From NCBI GenBank assembly GCA_011109175.1, contig RDEW01000004.1:1569591-1633590 (forward strand): a stretch of 64,000 nt of DNA, in the 5' to 3' direction. This DNA comes from Dicyema japonicum (taxonomy: Eukaryota > Dicyemida > Rhombozoa > Dicyemidae). Both the position numbers and the translations under genes were made by a program. Below the pieces are notes generated by a model. The model searched no databases, had not been told where the DNA came from, and saw nothing but the letters and a program-made list of their open reading frames with translations. This document shows positions 25,795-38,132 of this stretch, piece after piece; position 1 is the stretch's first letter, and each line of letters starts with the position of its first letter.

Positions 25795-26862
25795 TTACAT
25801 ATTATTAGTGCAAAACCACATTCCATTTACTTCTTTCCATATATCAACCTGTAAAATAAAAAGATATAAATATAACAAAATTGTCTCCACTTGTAACAGC
25901 AAGAGTATTGGACATTGGAGACCACGAAACATGCCAAGCAGTGTCTTTAGTTTCATATAACAACATTGAACACCAGTCGTCATCAATCTGACGACGCGAG
26001 AAAATATAAACAGAGCGAGCGACCCTTAAGAAATTGTAACAAACTAAATACAGAGCAGGCAGCAATTGTAGTTGAAAATAGACCAACGGAAGGAGACCAA
26101 GCGACATCTCTCACGATTACTCCACTTTGGCAATTAAGTGTTTTTTCCAAGTTCCAAATTCCATTTTCCCCAAAACTAAAAAATCATAGATAAACGCTAT
26201 ACTTCCAAATACAAACAGAACCGTCATAACCAGCTGTAGCTAGCTTTCGTATAACTTCCGTATTTCCATTTTTATCAGGAAAATAAGGTGGAGACCAACT
26301 GATGGCCATTGAACCGCCCTGGCGAGTATTAAAACTTTTAATCTCCCATTTTTCGTCAATTGAGCATTCCAATATGAAAACGGTTCCGTTAGCACAAATT
26401 GCGGATAAAACACAACCGAGGACGTAAGGACCGAAACTCGCACAATTAACTGTACTAATAAAATGAAAACCAGGAGATTCAAGGTTAAATTTTTTAACAC
26501 AAATCCATTTGAAATTTTCCTCTCTCCAAATTATCAAATGTCTATCATAACTGCAGCTAGCCAAAAGCGGGCCAAACATTGGATGTGACCACGAAACCTT
26601 AAAAACAGGTCCTTGGTGACTATTTTTCAATATTTTAAATAACCTTTTCAAATCTGCGCTCAAAACCGGCTCTTTTCCTTCCTCCATGTTAAATATTTTA
26701 ACTGTATTGTCAGATGAGCAAGTAGCCATTCGAGTGTTATTAATGGTTACTTGGACATCATGCTTAGAAATAACTTGCACTCTTACAATAATATCATTAT
26801 GGTTTGTCCCAAAGGAAGATGTTTCAGGCATCTATGAAAAAATTAAAGACGCACAATACCAT
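25795..26862 (-). CDS. SEC13: SEC13, COPII coat / nuclear pore WD40 protein
   Basis: The minus-strand gene starts at ATG 26831, or at a one-codon first exon (26860-26862) ahead of a 28-nt intron. Further introns of 24, 24, 21, 27, 27 and 28 nt are visible; two of 24 nt are in frame and would be missed as plain coding sequence. The product shows TNHNDIIHDVQ, TRMATCSSDNTVKIFNME, HPMFGPLLASCSYDRHLIIW, GYDGSVCIW, RDVAWSPSVGLFSTTIAACS, WHVSWSPMSNTLAVTSGDN and VDIWKEVNGMW, the blades of SEC13. It would form COPII outer coat and Y-complex units with SEC31 and nucleoporins. One extra G (CCC at 26023-26025 on the plus strand) breaks the frame before the last blades; likely a consensus error. Confidence 0.9.
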
Positions 26863-26998
26863 TTTCTGTATGAATTTAAAAATAAATTATATTAAAAATA
26901 ATATAATTCATAAAATTTTAAACTTATCAATAAAATTTCCCGTTAAAATATTTTTGTTTAAATGATGAAAGAAAATCAAGATTTAGTTGACTTGACGA
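26863..26998. promoter_or_regulatory. Divergent promoter region SEC13 / coiled-coil gene
   Basis: Two head-to-head genes are separated by about 136 bp of A+T-rich sequence. A bidirectional promoter is inferred from this arrangement. Confidence 0.4.
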
Positions 26999-27717
26999 AT
27001 GACTTGGAATCCTTCTTTTATAGTAACTAAATTTCATTTTTAACAGGATTACAAGACTAAAATTGAAATAAATGCTAGCTTAACTGGAGAAAACAATAGA
27101 TTGAATAGTGAAGTATCAAAGTTGTCACATTTAAACAAATCTCTTCAAAACCGTTTAATATTATTGCATTTTATTTTAGAACTTGAATCTTTTTCCAAAT
27201 TAAAAGAGGATGATTTGAATTCTTTTCAAGGTTTTGTTTAAAATTTGATTTTTATAGAAAAATATGACAACCTAAATAGCAGATATATCGATTTAAACAA
27301 AGAAAATGAAATTATCCTACAGAAATATAATAATTTAGGTAATCTCCACAATTCTGAAATACTGAGGGTAAAAGAAAACATGAAACAAATTTGTTTGCTG
27401 AAATATTTTAATAATTTAGATGAGAACGAAATAGAAAGCATGAAAAGTTCTGAATTCGAAAATAAAAATCAAATGAAGTCACAGTTACTTTTGTTGAAAG
27501 AAATGGTTTTTAATCTTTAACTTTTTGATAGTATGAAACTCAAATTCATGATTATGAAGAAAAAATAAAGGGACAACAGCAACAAATTATTGATCAGGAA
27601 ACTTTTCAGAGAAGGATTCATCAACTTAAAGAAAATTATGAAACTACTATTAAAGATTTAAAAGAAAAAGTTAAAACACTGGAGGTTAAATGCAAACGTG
27701 TTAAAACAACTCGTTAG
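26999..27717 (+). CDS. Unrecognised coiled-coil protein
   Basis: The start ATG at 26999 fits because its frame, after removal of a 24-nt intron (27023-27046), enters DYKTKIEINASLTGENNRLN. Four more short introns (26-27 nt, beginning near 27154, 27231, 27390 and 27503) keep the frame to TAG at 27715-27717, giving about 195 residues. The whole protein is a heptad-rich, Lys/Glu/Asn-rich coiled coil with no membrane segment or catalytic motif; the C-terminus reads ETFQRRIHQLKENYETTIKD then a basic tail. No family recognised; cytoskeletal or centrosomal use is only a guess. A 91-bp copy of the last exon occurs at 51585-51675. It is divergent to SEC13. Confidence 0.7.
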
Positions 27718-28329
27718 GTTTTTATAGAACTGTTTTTAAAATAAATTTTCGTTAGTACAAAAAAATAAGTAAATTTAACTAAATGAATTTATATTATCAA
27801 TGTTTGAATAACAATACAAGGCCCTTGATCTCTTCTAACCAGTCAATCATCAGTAAACTTGACATACGAAAGCAAATCACACCTTTCATACGGAAGGCCT
27901 CTAATCTCATTTAATTTTCCGTTTGACATCATCTTGAGTGCAAATTTTATAAAGAGTCGTCTCATCTTTACTGACATCAAGATAATTTAAAAGAAAAACT
28001 GTTTTCGCATCTTTATAGGAGCGATAGAGCGATTCTCGGAAAGAATAAGAGGAAAGTATCAATCTTTTGCAGTACACTATTGCCGGAAAGGTTTTCTTCG
28101 TCTTGGTTTACATATCTACACTGTAGCCTGTACATCCAAATAAAACACCAGATAGATGACTAAATGGATACTCTACCAACCATAGTATACAGTCCGAATT
28201 AATTTTCCTTAAATCGGAGATACGGATAGAATTTGTCTTTTGTTAAAAAGTTCGAACCTCTCAGAGTGCGCCAATCGTCGAGGAAAATCATTTTTAAATT
28301 AAAATGAAATAATGTTTTTTTATTATCAC
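27718..28329. other. No gene supported
   Basis: AATAAA-like signal near 27740 may belong to the coiled-coil gene. The remainder shows only short interrupted frames. Confidence 0.35.
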
Positions 28330-29140
28330 GGAAATTAAGTAAGGTAAAGTGTAAGGGAAAGTTGAAGTAACGAGTCCTGCCTCAAAGTTCTTGGATTTCT
28401 CACTGTAGTCCCTATTCAACCAGTCAAGTCCGGTGGTGTTTCGTAAAGTATTCCATGATTTGGAAGACGTTCAGTTTTTTCCGTAGTAACGAAGTGGACA
28501 TTTTTCGATTATCTCAATAATATTCTGAGACATCGGTTTTTAACACTTCCAGCTTGCTCTGTGCCGATAGTGATAGCGGTGCAATCCATTCAGCACATGC
28601 ATACTCTACACTCGGTAGAACAAATTGTTTGTATAGAACCTCTAACGATAGGCGGGAAAATACTGGGAGTGCGTAAAAGCCTTGAGAATTCCAATTTTCT
28701 TTTGGATCTAGCAGTTACCAGATCCACTTGAGTGAATGAAAGAGAGGATCCAGGATAACTTCAAGGATTGAAAGGATCTTCTTAATAGGGATCAGGGAAT
28801 CATACAATTTTATTTCTGGCGTTGCCCGTATTTTCTTTCGTGATGAGGTAAACGTCGTTACATGTGACTTTCCTAATGATATATTTAGACGGTTTTTAAA
28901 AAACCAAAGACCCACCAGATTTAATATCTCTTGACGTACTGTGTCGCCTCCTCGACTCTTTGATATTTCATTGCAATCACGAGATCATCCGCATACGATA
29001 AAAGAATTGAATTTTTGGTGGTTTGAGATGGGAGATCACTGAGGAACATATTGAGACCAGCACAGTTATCTCTTATGAATTTGGGTGAATTGAAATTTTT
29101 TGTAAATGAGCTGTTGTTGAGTTTCTTTGAGGAATCCATG
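28330..29140 (-). mobile_element. Jockey-like LINE reverse transcriptase fragment
   Basis: Minus strand: NMFLSDLPS...LLSYADDLVIAMKYQR (29060-28950), HVTTFTSSRKKIRATPEIKL (28860-28800) and YKQFVLPSVEYACAEW (28640-28590), in the order of the LINE at 37-41 kb. Frames are broken; 5' and 3' ends are not defined. Confidence 0.6.
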
Positions 29141-29284
29141 TAGAATAGAATTTCTCCGAAAAAATTGACCGCTTCAGTCTCTGACCAAGGTCATGCTTCT
29201 AAGCAAGCAAAAAATCAGAAGAGAAGGAAATACCGAAGCATTTTAGAGGATCACTTGTTTTTTTCAATTTGCTGTTGAAACGTC

Positions 29285-29430
29285 AAGAATCATTAACCCA
29301 CAAGCTGACGATCAAGTCTGTCGAATCGGCTCAATGATCTAGTAATATTAAGGATCTACGTGAGACTGGATGGCTTCAAGAGCACATCTCGATAGCTATT
29401 ATCAGAGGAAACAGTCTGTTGATTCAAGCC
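29285..29430 (+). mobile_element. Family A RLE retroelement, extreme C-terminus
   Basis: The segment LRETGWLQEHISIAIIRGNS followed by a stop is homologous to the minus strand at 20130-20292 and to the end of the 54.7-kb copy. Confidence 0.6.
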
Positions 29431-29484
29431 GCCTAAATTAAAATAATTACTTTTTATATAATTAGTTATTAAATTAATGTATTA

Positions 29485-29540
29485 ACTGTTATTAGTTGTT
29501 TACTTTAACTTCTTTCTCGGTGTATCCGGGGTTAATAAAT
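29485..29540 (+). mobile_element. Jockey-like LINE 3' tail
   Basis: GTTGTTTACTTTAACTTCTT followed by CTCGGTGTATCCGGGGTTAA and an AATAAATTAAAA tail; nearly identical to 41405-41440. Confidence 0.6.
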
Positions 29541-29569
29541 TAAAAATTAATTAAATTAACTGTCAATGC

Positions 29570-32500
29570 AACGTGCTTTCGATTAGGTGGCGTTAAAATT
29601 CTCTCGAATTGGCAAAAATGTTGAAAGGAAAAAAGGAGAAGGGTCACTTGCGTTACCTGATGGTATGAATGTAATTCTTGCCATATCCGAGAGCGTGCTG
29701 GCAGATGACCTAAAAGAATGGGCGAGGCAGGTAGTCCTGCAGGTACGTAGCAGGCTATCTCGAATACCCTGGAATGGTTGGCCATACTTGGCGGAGCTCT
29801 GCAGTGGCAGATTCAGTACTGATATATCTGTGAGTGAACTCAAGAAAATGGGTGTAGGCAAAGAAGGCACTGGTCTAAAGAGGCGGGGACCAGGTGACCA
29901 CAACTGTCAAAGAGAGCACGAGCACCAGAGATGTAATACGTTGCAGCTCAAGCATATTTATGAGGTCTTCGCGCGGAATCTTGCTGCAGCGGCAGATGTC
30001 CCACTTGAGGACCGTAGATTTACCCGCAAGATCCCTCATTGTAAGGTTAACGGAGTAGTGTTAACCTGTATCAATAAAGCTGTGGCTTATGCGGTGGAGG
30101 CTAAGCCAGTAGGGTCACTGAGTGACATCTCCCTAGTGCTGTATGCAGCACAGATCACCTATGAGGAATTGACGGACAAGCCCAGACCACCCAGTAAATG
30201 GAGGGAGCAGATCTGTGCCAAGATTGCTTGGAGACAGACTGAGCTGGAAGCACTGGAGGGGCACATAAGTAGTGTGGCGAGAGGGGTTAGAGGAAAAGCA
30301 CCGGCTATAGTAAAGGGGCTAATTAGTAAACTCCGTGTTCCCAAATGGGACCTCAAAGAGTTGAGGAGGGCAAAGGTGGAGTTAGAGGGGGCAATAATGG
30401 TGTATAAGAGGAAACTCTATACACATGAAAGTCGGTGTAAGAGAAGGAGAGAAAATAATCTGTTTGAGTTTAATCGCAGATTGTTTTACCGTCGCCTACA
30501 CGAAAATGGCCATAGTGTATGTTCCCAGCAGGACGCGGAAATGCTTTCCACATGGGGTAGTATGTGGGAGGCTAAACCACGCAGAGGAAATGCGTGGAAT
30601 GTCCCGTACAGCGCCGCTCCTTTCTTGGCGGAATCTTGCGGAATTTTCGATTTTCGCAAGAAATTTGAGGCGGTAGTGAGACATCTCCCTGATTGGAAGA
30701 CGACCGGGGTCGATAAAGTTTATAATTTCTTTATCAAAAGATGCACTTCATTACACGAGTCTATGTGTCGTGTATTACAGAAAAGCATCACTAACCCGGA
30801 AACGATTCCTGATTGGGCATGCACAGGGACAACTTATTTGATCCCAAAGCTGGACAACCCCCAGTCTGCTGCAGATTATCGACCGATAACCTGCATGCCA
30901 ACCCTGTATAAGCTGATGACCAAATTGGTGGCTAATGAGGTCAGGAGCTTTGTAGACGCAAATGGGATTCTCTCCGAGAATCAGTTGGGAACTGTGCGAA
31001 ATTGTCAGGGGGCAAAAGAGCAGGCTTTGATCAACAAATGCCTTTCTGTGTCTCACGGAAACTCACTTTTGTCTATGTGGGTGGATGTGAAGAAGGCTTA
31101 CGATTCAGTTGATCATTCTTACCTTGTCGAGTGCCTACACAGTCTGTGTATGCCTGTGTGGTTCATCAGCTTTGTAGTGGCTGTGATGAATAGGTGGAGT
31201 ATTCATCTGAACTATAATAGGCGGATAGGCGAGGTAAAACTCAAGAGGGGGATCCTTCAGGGGGATAGCATGTCTCCGCTACTCTTTGTTCTCTGTTTGG
31301 AGCCATTGAGTCGCCGCCTCAATGACCGGTTTGAGCAAATACCAGTTCATTGTGAAGGGGTCTGTTTCAGTACAAATCACCTTCTTTTTATCGATGACTG
31401 AAGATGTATGCTCGAACAGCCGAGGAGCTCTACTCCATGGGGGTCTGTGCCAGGGAATTCTTTGAGAGTATAGGGCTAGATTTGAATTATTCAAAGTCTG
31501 CGACTAACACGCAAGTATGTAGCGAGTTAGTAAGAGTCCTAGAGGAACACGAAGGATATAAGTATCTGGGTGTTACCGAATCTCCAAAGTCCCTTATAAT
31601 GCCTGAGACAAAGCGACAAATTACTGAAGGCATCCGTAAAAGAGCAGCGTTATTGTGTAAGACGTCTCTAAATGCAAGGAATTTGTTCCTAGCATTAAAT
31701 GAGTATGCTGTCTCGCTGCTAAACTACTACATAGGTGTTGTGGAGTTTGAGCCCAAAGAGTATGATGAGATGGATGTTATGATCCGTGGAGTACTCAGAG
31801 AGAACCATGTCCATGTGCAGCCAATAAGGAGAGACTATATTTATTCCGTGATAAATTCGGTTGTGGACTGTGTGGAGTAGTCCAACTAAGTGAGCGTATC
31901 CTAATGCGAATGCACGACACCCTGATAGCTGGGTCAAGTGTGTCTGCTAGGAAGCACGCCATAATAACGACCGAGAAAACACGGGCAACCCACCTAGGCA
32001 GACCTTTTTTGTCTGCTAAGTATGGTGTTGATGATGGTGGGCTAGTAAATGTGAAGGCGTTGATCGAATTACAATATAATAATTTGATGGAAAAGATCAA
32101 CTTAAAAAGCCTTCATAAGGTCCTCTTCAGAGCATTGGACAACCCACATGTCGACCTTAAGTCGTCGACAATATGGCTAAAATACGGTGACAACTCACCT
32201 CGATCGGAGGCGTTGTACACGTATATGCAAGACCGCAATATTTTTTGGGGTCGATCAACAAATACATGTCCCCACTGTAAGTCAAGGAGCATGTCGGTTG
32301 ATCATTTAGCCACTCGATGTGGATCCATGCTCTGCCACGACTATGTGTGGAGGCACAACGAGGTAGTAAGGAGTCTTCATCTTCTACTATGCAATAAGTA
32401 TGGTATTCGCCACACCAGAAAGTTGCGGACTCATAAGGTGCAATCTGTAGTAGAGAACACCAGGGTCCAAATTAAGGTAGACAGTGTTATCCGTACCTCG

Positions 32501-33015
32501 GTGCTAGTCAAGCACAATAAACCGGACATTGTGGTACACGATAAGAAGTCTGACCAAGTCCTTATCATTGAGGTTGGCATTACGTCTCAAGACCGTTTGC
32601 AGGCTGTGGAGGTGGAGGAAAAAAGGAAGTATGACTTGCTTGCAAACGAGATGGGACAGATGCTTGGTTGCAAGGTCCTCGTTATACCTATAGTAATGAC
32701 GTGGGAAGGAATTGCAACAAAGTACCACAAGGGTTATCTGAAGCAGTTGGGGGTAGATAGGAAGCTCCAGGCCTATCTACAGTCCACTGTATTAAAGCGG
32801 ACCCTAAAGAGCCTGATACTGGAGTATAGGAGGCAGAGCCCTGAGATGCCATATGGGCAGAGGGTTCAATTGGACAATGCGCTCTCGGAGTTGTTTCAGC
32901 AACCAGAATCGAACCTGCCTGAGGAGGCTGGCGAACAGGCAGGCGAGGAAGGTTGTTGATTATAAATATATTAACTTTTTTATTGTTGGTTAAATAAAGT
33001 GAAATATATAGTTGT
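29570..33015 (+). mobile_element. Family B RLE-type non-LTR retrotransposon, near-complete ORF
   Basis: One long coding region lies in three frame segments: 29587-31401, about 31402-31880 and about 31862-32959. The first covers the N-terminal region and the reverse transcriptase: GTTYLIPKLDN, DYRPITCMPTLYKLMTKLVA, MWVDVKKAYDSVDH (catalytic Asp), GILQGDSMSPLLFVLCLEPL, NHLLFIDD (catalytic Asp pair). A one-base deletion right after FIDD (31395-31400) and another frame change near 31855 break it. The last segment has CPHCKSRSMSVDHLATRC (CX2CX8HX4C), DYVWRHNEVV and KPDIVVHDKK...LIIEVGITSQDR, a PD-(D/E)XK-type restriction-like endonuclease. The 3' UTR ends near 33015 and is shared with 58265-58330 (minus). 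Such elements integrate by target-primed reverse transcription. 5'-truncation is likely, because a stop precedes the first codon. Confidence 0.85.
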
Positions 33016-33109
33016 TGATTTGTGTTTTAAGGTAAATAAAATTAAAAATAATTAATATACATTTAATAATTTTTTTATTTACAAATGGCAAAAAACATAC
33101 AAAAACATT

Positions 33110-34190
33110 AATTATCGTGACATCCTCATGTCACTGGATAGGACATTGAGAAAATCAGCTGAATTGCTTCTAGACATCCACTCTGATGTGCCGAGTTGGA
33201 ACCAATGCAAGCTTCCTACACTCCTCGGAGGAACGGGTCTTAGGTCGGCGCTGGAGATCGCCTTTCCAGTATATGTGTCATCGCTCTCAAGTGGAAGCCT
33301 TTTGGTCCAAGATTTCCTCCGTTTTTTAACCGGACTTTCTTGGGGAAGAGTCTTCGACGAAGCTCTTCGCAAATGGTGTGAAACTGGTCTGGATATGCGG
33401 AACGATCCTTCTAGCAACGTCACTGGGATGATATCTACTCCAAGAATATCTTCGATGTGCTAAAGTCTGAGGCCAAACAGCATCGTCTTGCATGCCTCTT
33501 GTCCGGCGGCAACCATGGAAGCGTGGCTGGATCCACTCCCATGTTCTTCCCTGAGGACCCTTTTGGACGATAACTTTATTCGGATTGAGATCGCACAACG
33601 CCTGGGAGTTTGATGTTTGCGTCGAACACCGATGTCGTTGTGGAGGGATCGTCGATGCCAAAGGGATGCACCCGCTTTCGTGCAAAAGGAGTGCGGCAGA
33701 GCACCCCGCCATGCTGCTATGAACAACATTGTCTTGCGAGCTCTTGAAGCGGCAGGCTTCCCGGCAGTACTGGAGCCGGTGGGATTGGACCGCGGAGATG
33801 GAAAAGACCGGATGGGTTAACTATCTTTCGTTCACTGAAGGAAAAATCGCTCGTATGGGAGGGACTGCACTGTTGTGAATTCTTCCCGAACTCGATGATA
33901 CTCAGCTCGGCGCAGTCTGCTGGATCGGCAGCCGATCTGGCCGAGAAAATCAAGATTAAAAAATATGGCGATATTGGAGACCGCTACCGTTTTGTACCGG
34001 TAGCAATCGAGACGTCTGGTGCGGCCGGAAGTATTACAGCCTCTTTCTTAAAGGAAATCGGGGGAAATTGGCCCACCGCAAGAAAGACGTGCGGGAAGCG
34101 GTCTGGCTAAGGCAACGAATTGGTATCGCAGTTGTACACGGAAACGCTTACTCCGTGATGTCAACAGCTGCTCTCCCCCATAGTTAATAA
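33110..34190 (+). mobile_element. Family A RLE-type retroelement, 3' third
   Basis: Starts within the region after the reverse transcriptase (CKLPTLLGGTGLRSALEIAF, about 33205), then in shifted frames the zinc-knuckle, [20 protein letters not shown] and [14 protein letters not shown] (33690-33820), and KIKIKKYGDIGDRYRFVPVA then ETSGAAGSITASFLKEIG (33940-34065). Frame changes mark it as dead. It begins about 95 bp after the end of the family B copy. Confidence 0.7.
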
Positions 34191-34358
34191 ATAATATTTT
34201 GTTGTTAATAAATTTTTCTTCCATAAGCGATACCATAATATAATAATAATAAGCGATGATTTATGAGGTCAACTACGTTTGAATCATTAGAGAATCATTA
34301 AATAATAATTAAAATCGATTTTTTGTTAAATAAAGAAATTAAATTTAAAGTTAAAATT

Positions 34359-34895
34359 TTAAATATTTTTTCTTATTTCTTCAGAGACAATACCGCGAGC
34401 AATTTTTTCTCCTTTATTAAGCACTAAATTATGCTTATTTTTATATAAATACCATTATTTGTCATTTCCCCTGCATATTTTGTCCCTTTTTCCACAATAT
34501 CATCTAACATCTCTTGGTTTTTCAGGAAATAAGGCCGATAATTTTGTTATATATGAGTAAACTTACATTAAAACGAGACGGATAATAACAAACGATTAAA
34601 ACTATAGCCTGAAAGTGAATTAAAATTGAACTTTAAAGAGCCAATAAAATGGAATCCAATAAAAGATAATATTGCCGAAACTTTCCGCAACCGAGATAAA
34701 AGCGAAAACAACCCAATAAGTTAACCAAATAACGTCATCTCCTTTTTCAGAGAGATTCAATTGCTTTTATCCTAAAATTAAAGTTTATAGTTACGAAGAA
34801 TATGTTGGATATGCCATTCCAATGATATTACTGATTAATTGTCCTCCAAAACCCATTATGAGGAATATTAAAAGCACCCCGAAACACCTAAACAA
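34359..34895 (-). CDS. REEP5: REEP5/Yop1-type ER membrane-shaping protein (5' exon not found)
   Basis: Spliced minus-strand exons encode CFGVLLIFLIMGFGGQLISN, IIGMAYPTYSSIKAIES, GDDVIWLTYWVVFAFISVAE then SFGNIIFYWIPFYWLFKAIV, and a C-terminal amphipathic part ending near GEKIARGIVSEEIRKNI, stop at 34359-34361. Introns are 23, 23 and 29 nt. The order matches the TB2/DP1/HVA22 domain (YP.Y.S..A......DD..WLTYWVVF......E.......WIPFYW), i.e. REEP5/6 or yeast Yop1. Known role: hairpin membrane protein that curves ER tubules. One T is missing in the minus-strand T3 at 34527-34529 (IIGLI/FLKNQEM). The first exon upstream of 34895 could not be identified. No long open frame exists here, so the gene is visible only after splicing. 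Confidence 0.8.
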
Positions 34896-35119
34896 ATATT
34901 ATATTTATTTTTGTTTTCCAAGTAGCTAGAAATTTGTTTGATGGGTTTTCAAAAATTTGCTTTTGTTTCTTTCCCATTTTAAATTTCTTAATTAATTTCA
35001 TTTATAAGCGTACTTTCAGATGACGCAATATTATTTATATCCACGTAAAACTAGCGATATTTTATTTGAATCCCTTATGATTCATATGGTATGAATTGAA
35101 TTAATTGATTGAATTTGTA
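34896..35119. other. A+T-rich spacer, may hold the REEP5 first exon
   Basis: The minus strand has ATG at about 34977 (MGKKQKQIFE...) but no GT donor connecting it to the next exon was found. Confidence 0.25.
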
Positions 35120-36360
35120 ATTTTTTTCGTAATTTTAATAACCTTAAGACCACAAGAAGGAAGACCTCGCACAAATATTTAACCTGTCTATAAACTACAA
35201 TATTATCCCTGAGATCTTGGAAAACCCGCTTATCACACCAATATTGAAGGCTGAGAAACCGAAGTGGGAACCTGCTTCATATAGATGCGTACAACGATAA
35301 CGCATTTAACTACGCTATCTTAATTTATTGATGAAGGCTTTGATGCTACTCCACCTTATGCGTACAGCGATGATCTCCATTGACATTAACAGAACAATTT
35401 CGAGGAAACTTCGCATTGAAAAGAATTTTGCTTCAAAATTACGCCCAAACTAGAAGCTGTAGGGACAACTTTCTCTCTGAAAGACGTTGAAAAATTATCT
35501 GTAGGCATCTCTGATCAAGATCATGATTACTACCTAACGGATTGCCCCAGGGTTCTCCGCTCTCTTCGAATCTTTCTAACCTATTCAGTCACGACATATT
35601 AACAAACGAGAACAAAGACTTCATGTTACTATCCTACGCGGATGATTTAATCATCTCAGCACGCAACCATTCTGGGCAATTTCTAAGTTCAAGTGAATAG
35701 TGTCTACGATGAGGAGATTGCCAAACGCCTTACGATTTTGGCAGCAAAATAGATATTTATTTTATTCACTTCTGACCGTCGTTCCAAATAAGAACTGAGA
35801 ATTTTCATTGGTTCCGTTCAGATACCATTATCAAGGTATCCCTCAATTCTTGGAGTAAGGCTGTAGAATTTCAACTCCATTATTTTATTCACTTCTGATC
35901 AAAGGCCTCCAGAAGATGAACGCTGTGTGTACACTTGTTCAGAAGACCAATTTAAAATTGAATGACTCAATTATAACTCTACCGGCAGACTATCACGCCA
36001 TCTGTGGAGTATGCTTCTGTTGTGTGAAGATTCGCGCTATCGGACTATGATCCATAGATTCAGCTCAATTTACCGAACAACCATTCGTATGTTGGGCCAT
36101 CATATTGGATCATCAGTCACTCCCCTACTCACGGAAGGTAAGACCTGTAGTTGTGGATTCGGATTCCTCTGTGTTTATGAGGAAAATAAAACCCACTTCG
36201 TCTGTCAATACCCAAGGCAAAGGATAACCGATTGTACAAAAATTCCTTTCCCCTGCATGAATGAGAGAAGGCTCTTTCGTACGGTAGTGGGGAAAACAGA
36301 AGACCACAGAAGTTGGATGATGCAGTTGATTACGGGAACTGGGATCTCCTAACTGAAATA
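35120..36360 (+). mobile_element. Jockey-like LINE, reverse transcriptase and C-terminus, decayed
   Basis: Translation pieces in order: an LSINYNIIPEI-like segment (about 35185), LFTSDRRSK (about 35760), IFIGSVQIPLSRYPSILGVR (about 35795), the C-terminal TEGKTCSCGFGFLCVYEENK (about 36130), and NERRLFRTVVGKTEDHRSWM near 36300, ending LITGTGIS at 36352. This mirrors the C-terminus of the LINE at 37.17 kb (TERRLFRKVVGTMEDHRRRM). Multiple stops. Confidence 0.6.
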
Positions 36361-36899
36361 TATCTGAAATATGAAACATGCACTTCAACAGTTTATGTAA
36401 GCATATAAACGATTATTTTTTTTATACCTACTGCTGGGCTTATAAATCTAAAGATTATTAATAATTTATGTCAAATTATACATTTGCTCGTGTTGCATGG
36501 AAATAACAAAAAAATTAATAAATTTATGAAAAAGTGAAAATTCAGTTTATGTATAGTTTTGCAATGCTTTTGGTGTTGATCTCAAAAATACCTTCTCCGA
36601 TTGTTGTTCTATGAATATTGCAACTACGTGTCATTTAATCTCGAAGATAGAGAACATAACTAAATTTGAAAATACCTGTAAGATCGGTCGATTATCGATT
36701 GGAAAAAAACAAAAATTTTCTATTCTATTCTGTGCATAAACAAACCAAAAGGAAGACTTTCGACTAAGTTTTATAAATAAGCATCATTTGTTTATTACAA
36801 CAGTTTTTGATAAAATTTACGTTACCAAATCGTATTCCTCGAAAAAATAAAATTAATTTAAGCAACATACATTTGATACAGTATATTGTAAGCGGGCTG
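36361..36899. other. A+T-rich spacer
   Basis: No open frame, repeat or RNA gene that can be supported. Confidence 0.35.
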
Positions 36900-37120
36900 T
36901 AATAATAATACACCAGAGACCACGGTTACACAAACCAACAAATCACGTGATCCTAGCACGCTCTAACAGAGACCTCAATTTGGCCCGATGCTCCTCCCTC
37001 GACTCTACAAAAGCACGTATCGGCCGAATTACTAGATCTTCGTCGTCACGACCGGGTATTCCACGGTTCACGCGTATCATGGATTCTAGAAAGCGGACTG
37101 TGGCTAGAGTATTTATTTAT
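36900..37120 (-). mobile_element. LINE 3' end, third copy of the 4.3-kb repeat
   Basis: Minus strand encodes SREEHRAKLRSLLERARIT followed by a stop and a 3' UTR (about 37040 to 36900), homologous to the plus strand at 4306-4450 and 18580-18710. Confidence 0.6.
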
Positions 37121-38132
37121 TTATTTTAATAACCCCGGGAACACCGAGAAAGAAAGACAAAAGAGTCAGACAGTTAGGTGATCCCAGTCCTCGCAATCAC
37201 TTGTGCCATTCGACGTCTGTGATCCTCCATCGTCCCCACTACTTTCCGGAAGAGCCTTCTCTCGGTCTTGCAGAGGAATCCGATCGGGGAGGGGAATTTC
37301 TTATCCAATCGGTTTTCTCTTGCCATGGGAAGGATTAGGCGAAGCGGATTTCCATCTTCCTCACAGAGGCGAAGAAATCCGGAGCCACGACTACGGATCT
37401 TAGCTTCCATGAGTAGTGGGTCGACTGTTGATCCATTACGTGAGGAAAGCATACTGATTGTTTTTCCGGTATATCGAGTTGATTCTTTGGACCAAAGACT
37501 CCGATAGCCCGAATCTCCATGCAACGGAGGCATACTCAATGGCAGGCGCGATTGTTTGTTGGTAGAGTGTAGAAACGGAAAAGTCCATGTTCCTCGTGGT
37601 CCTCCGAACAAGGGCGCGTATAACGTTAACTTTCTGGAGGCCCCTGGTGATCATGTCTGTTGCGTGGGAGTTGAATTTGAGAAGGGTGTCGTACTTGACT
37701 CCAAGGACAATGGGGGACTTTGTCACTGGAATCGTAGTGGGACCAATGAAAAGATTCGGTTCATCCTTGGAACGACGGTCCGACGTGAATGTGGAACAGA
37801 TAGACTTGGTTGCAGAAATCGTTAGTCGATTGCCAGCAATCCAATCGTGGAGAATGTTCAATTTTGTCTGAGTTTTAAGGGATGCGACTTGAGTCGAGCG
37901 GTTCCGTATTGCAATGACTACGTCGTCTGCGTAGGATAATAACAGGGAATCTTCGTCTCCATCATTAGGTAGGTCGTGTAGGAAAAGGTTGAATAGAATT
38001 GGTGAAAGTGGAGACCCCTGGGGTACCCCGTTCGGTAGTAATCGTGATCTAGATCTGAGATCACCACTGACTACTCTTCCACGTCTTCCAGACAAAAAGT
38101 TGGCCAGCCATAATTTCACATTCGGACGAATA

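Noticed and set aside
37203-37871. Plus-strand open frames of 66-94 codons
   Set aside because: Antisense shadows of the LINE reverse transcriptase and C-terminus on the minus strand.
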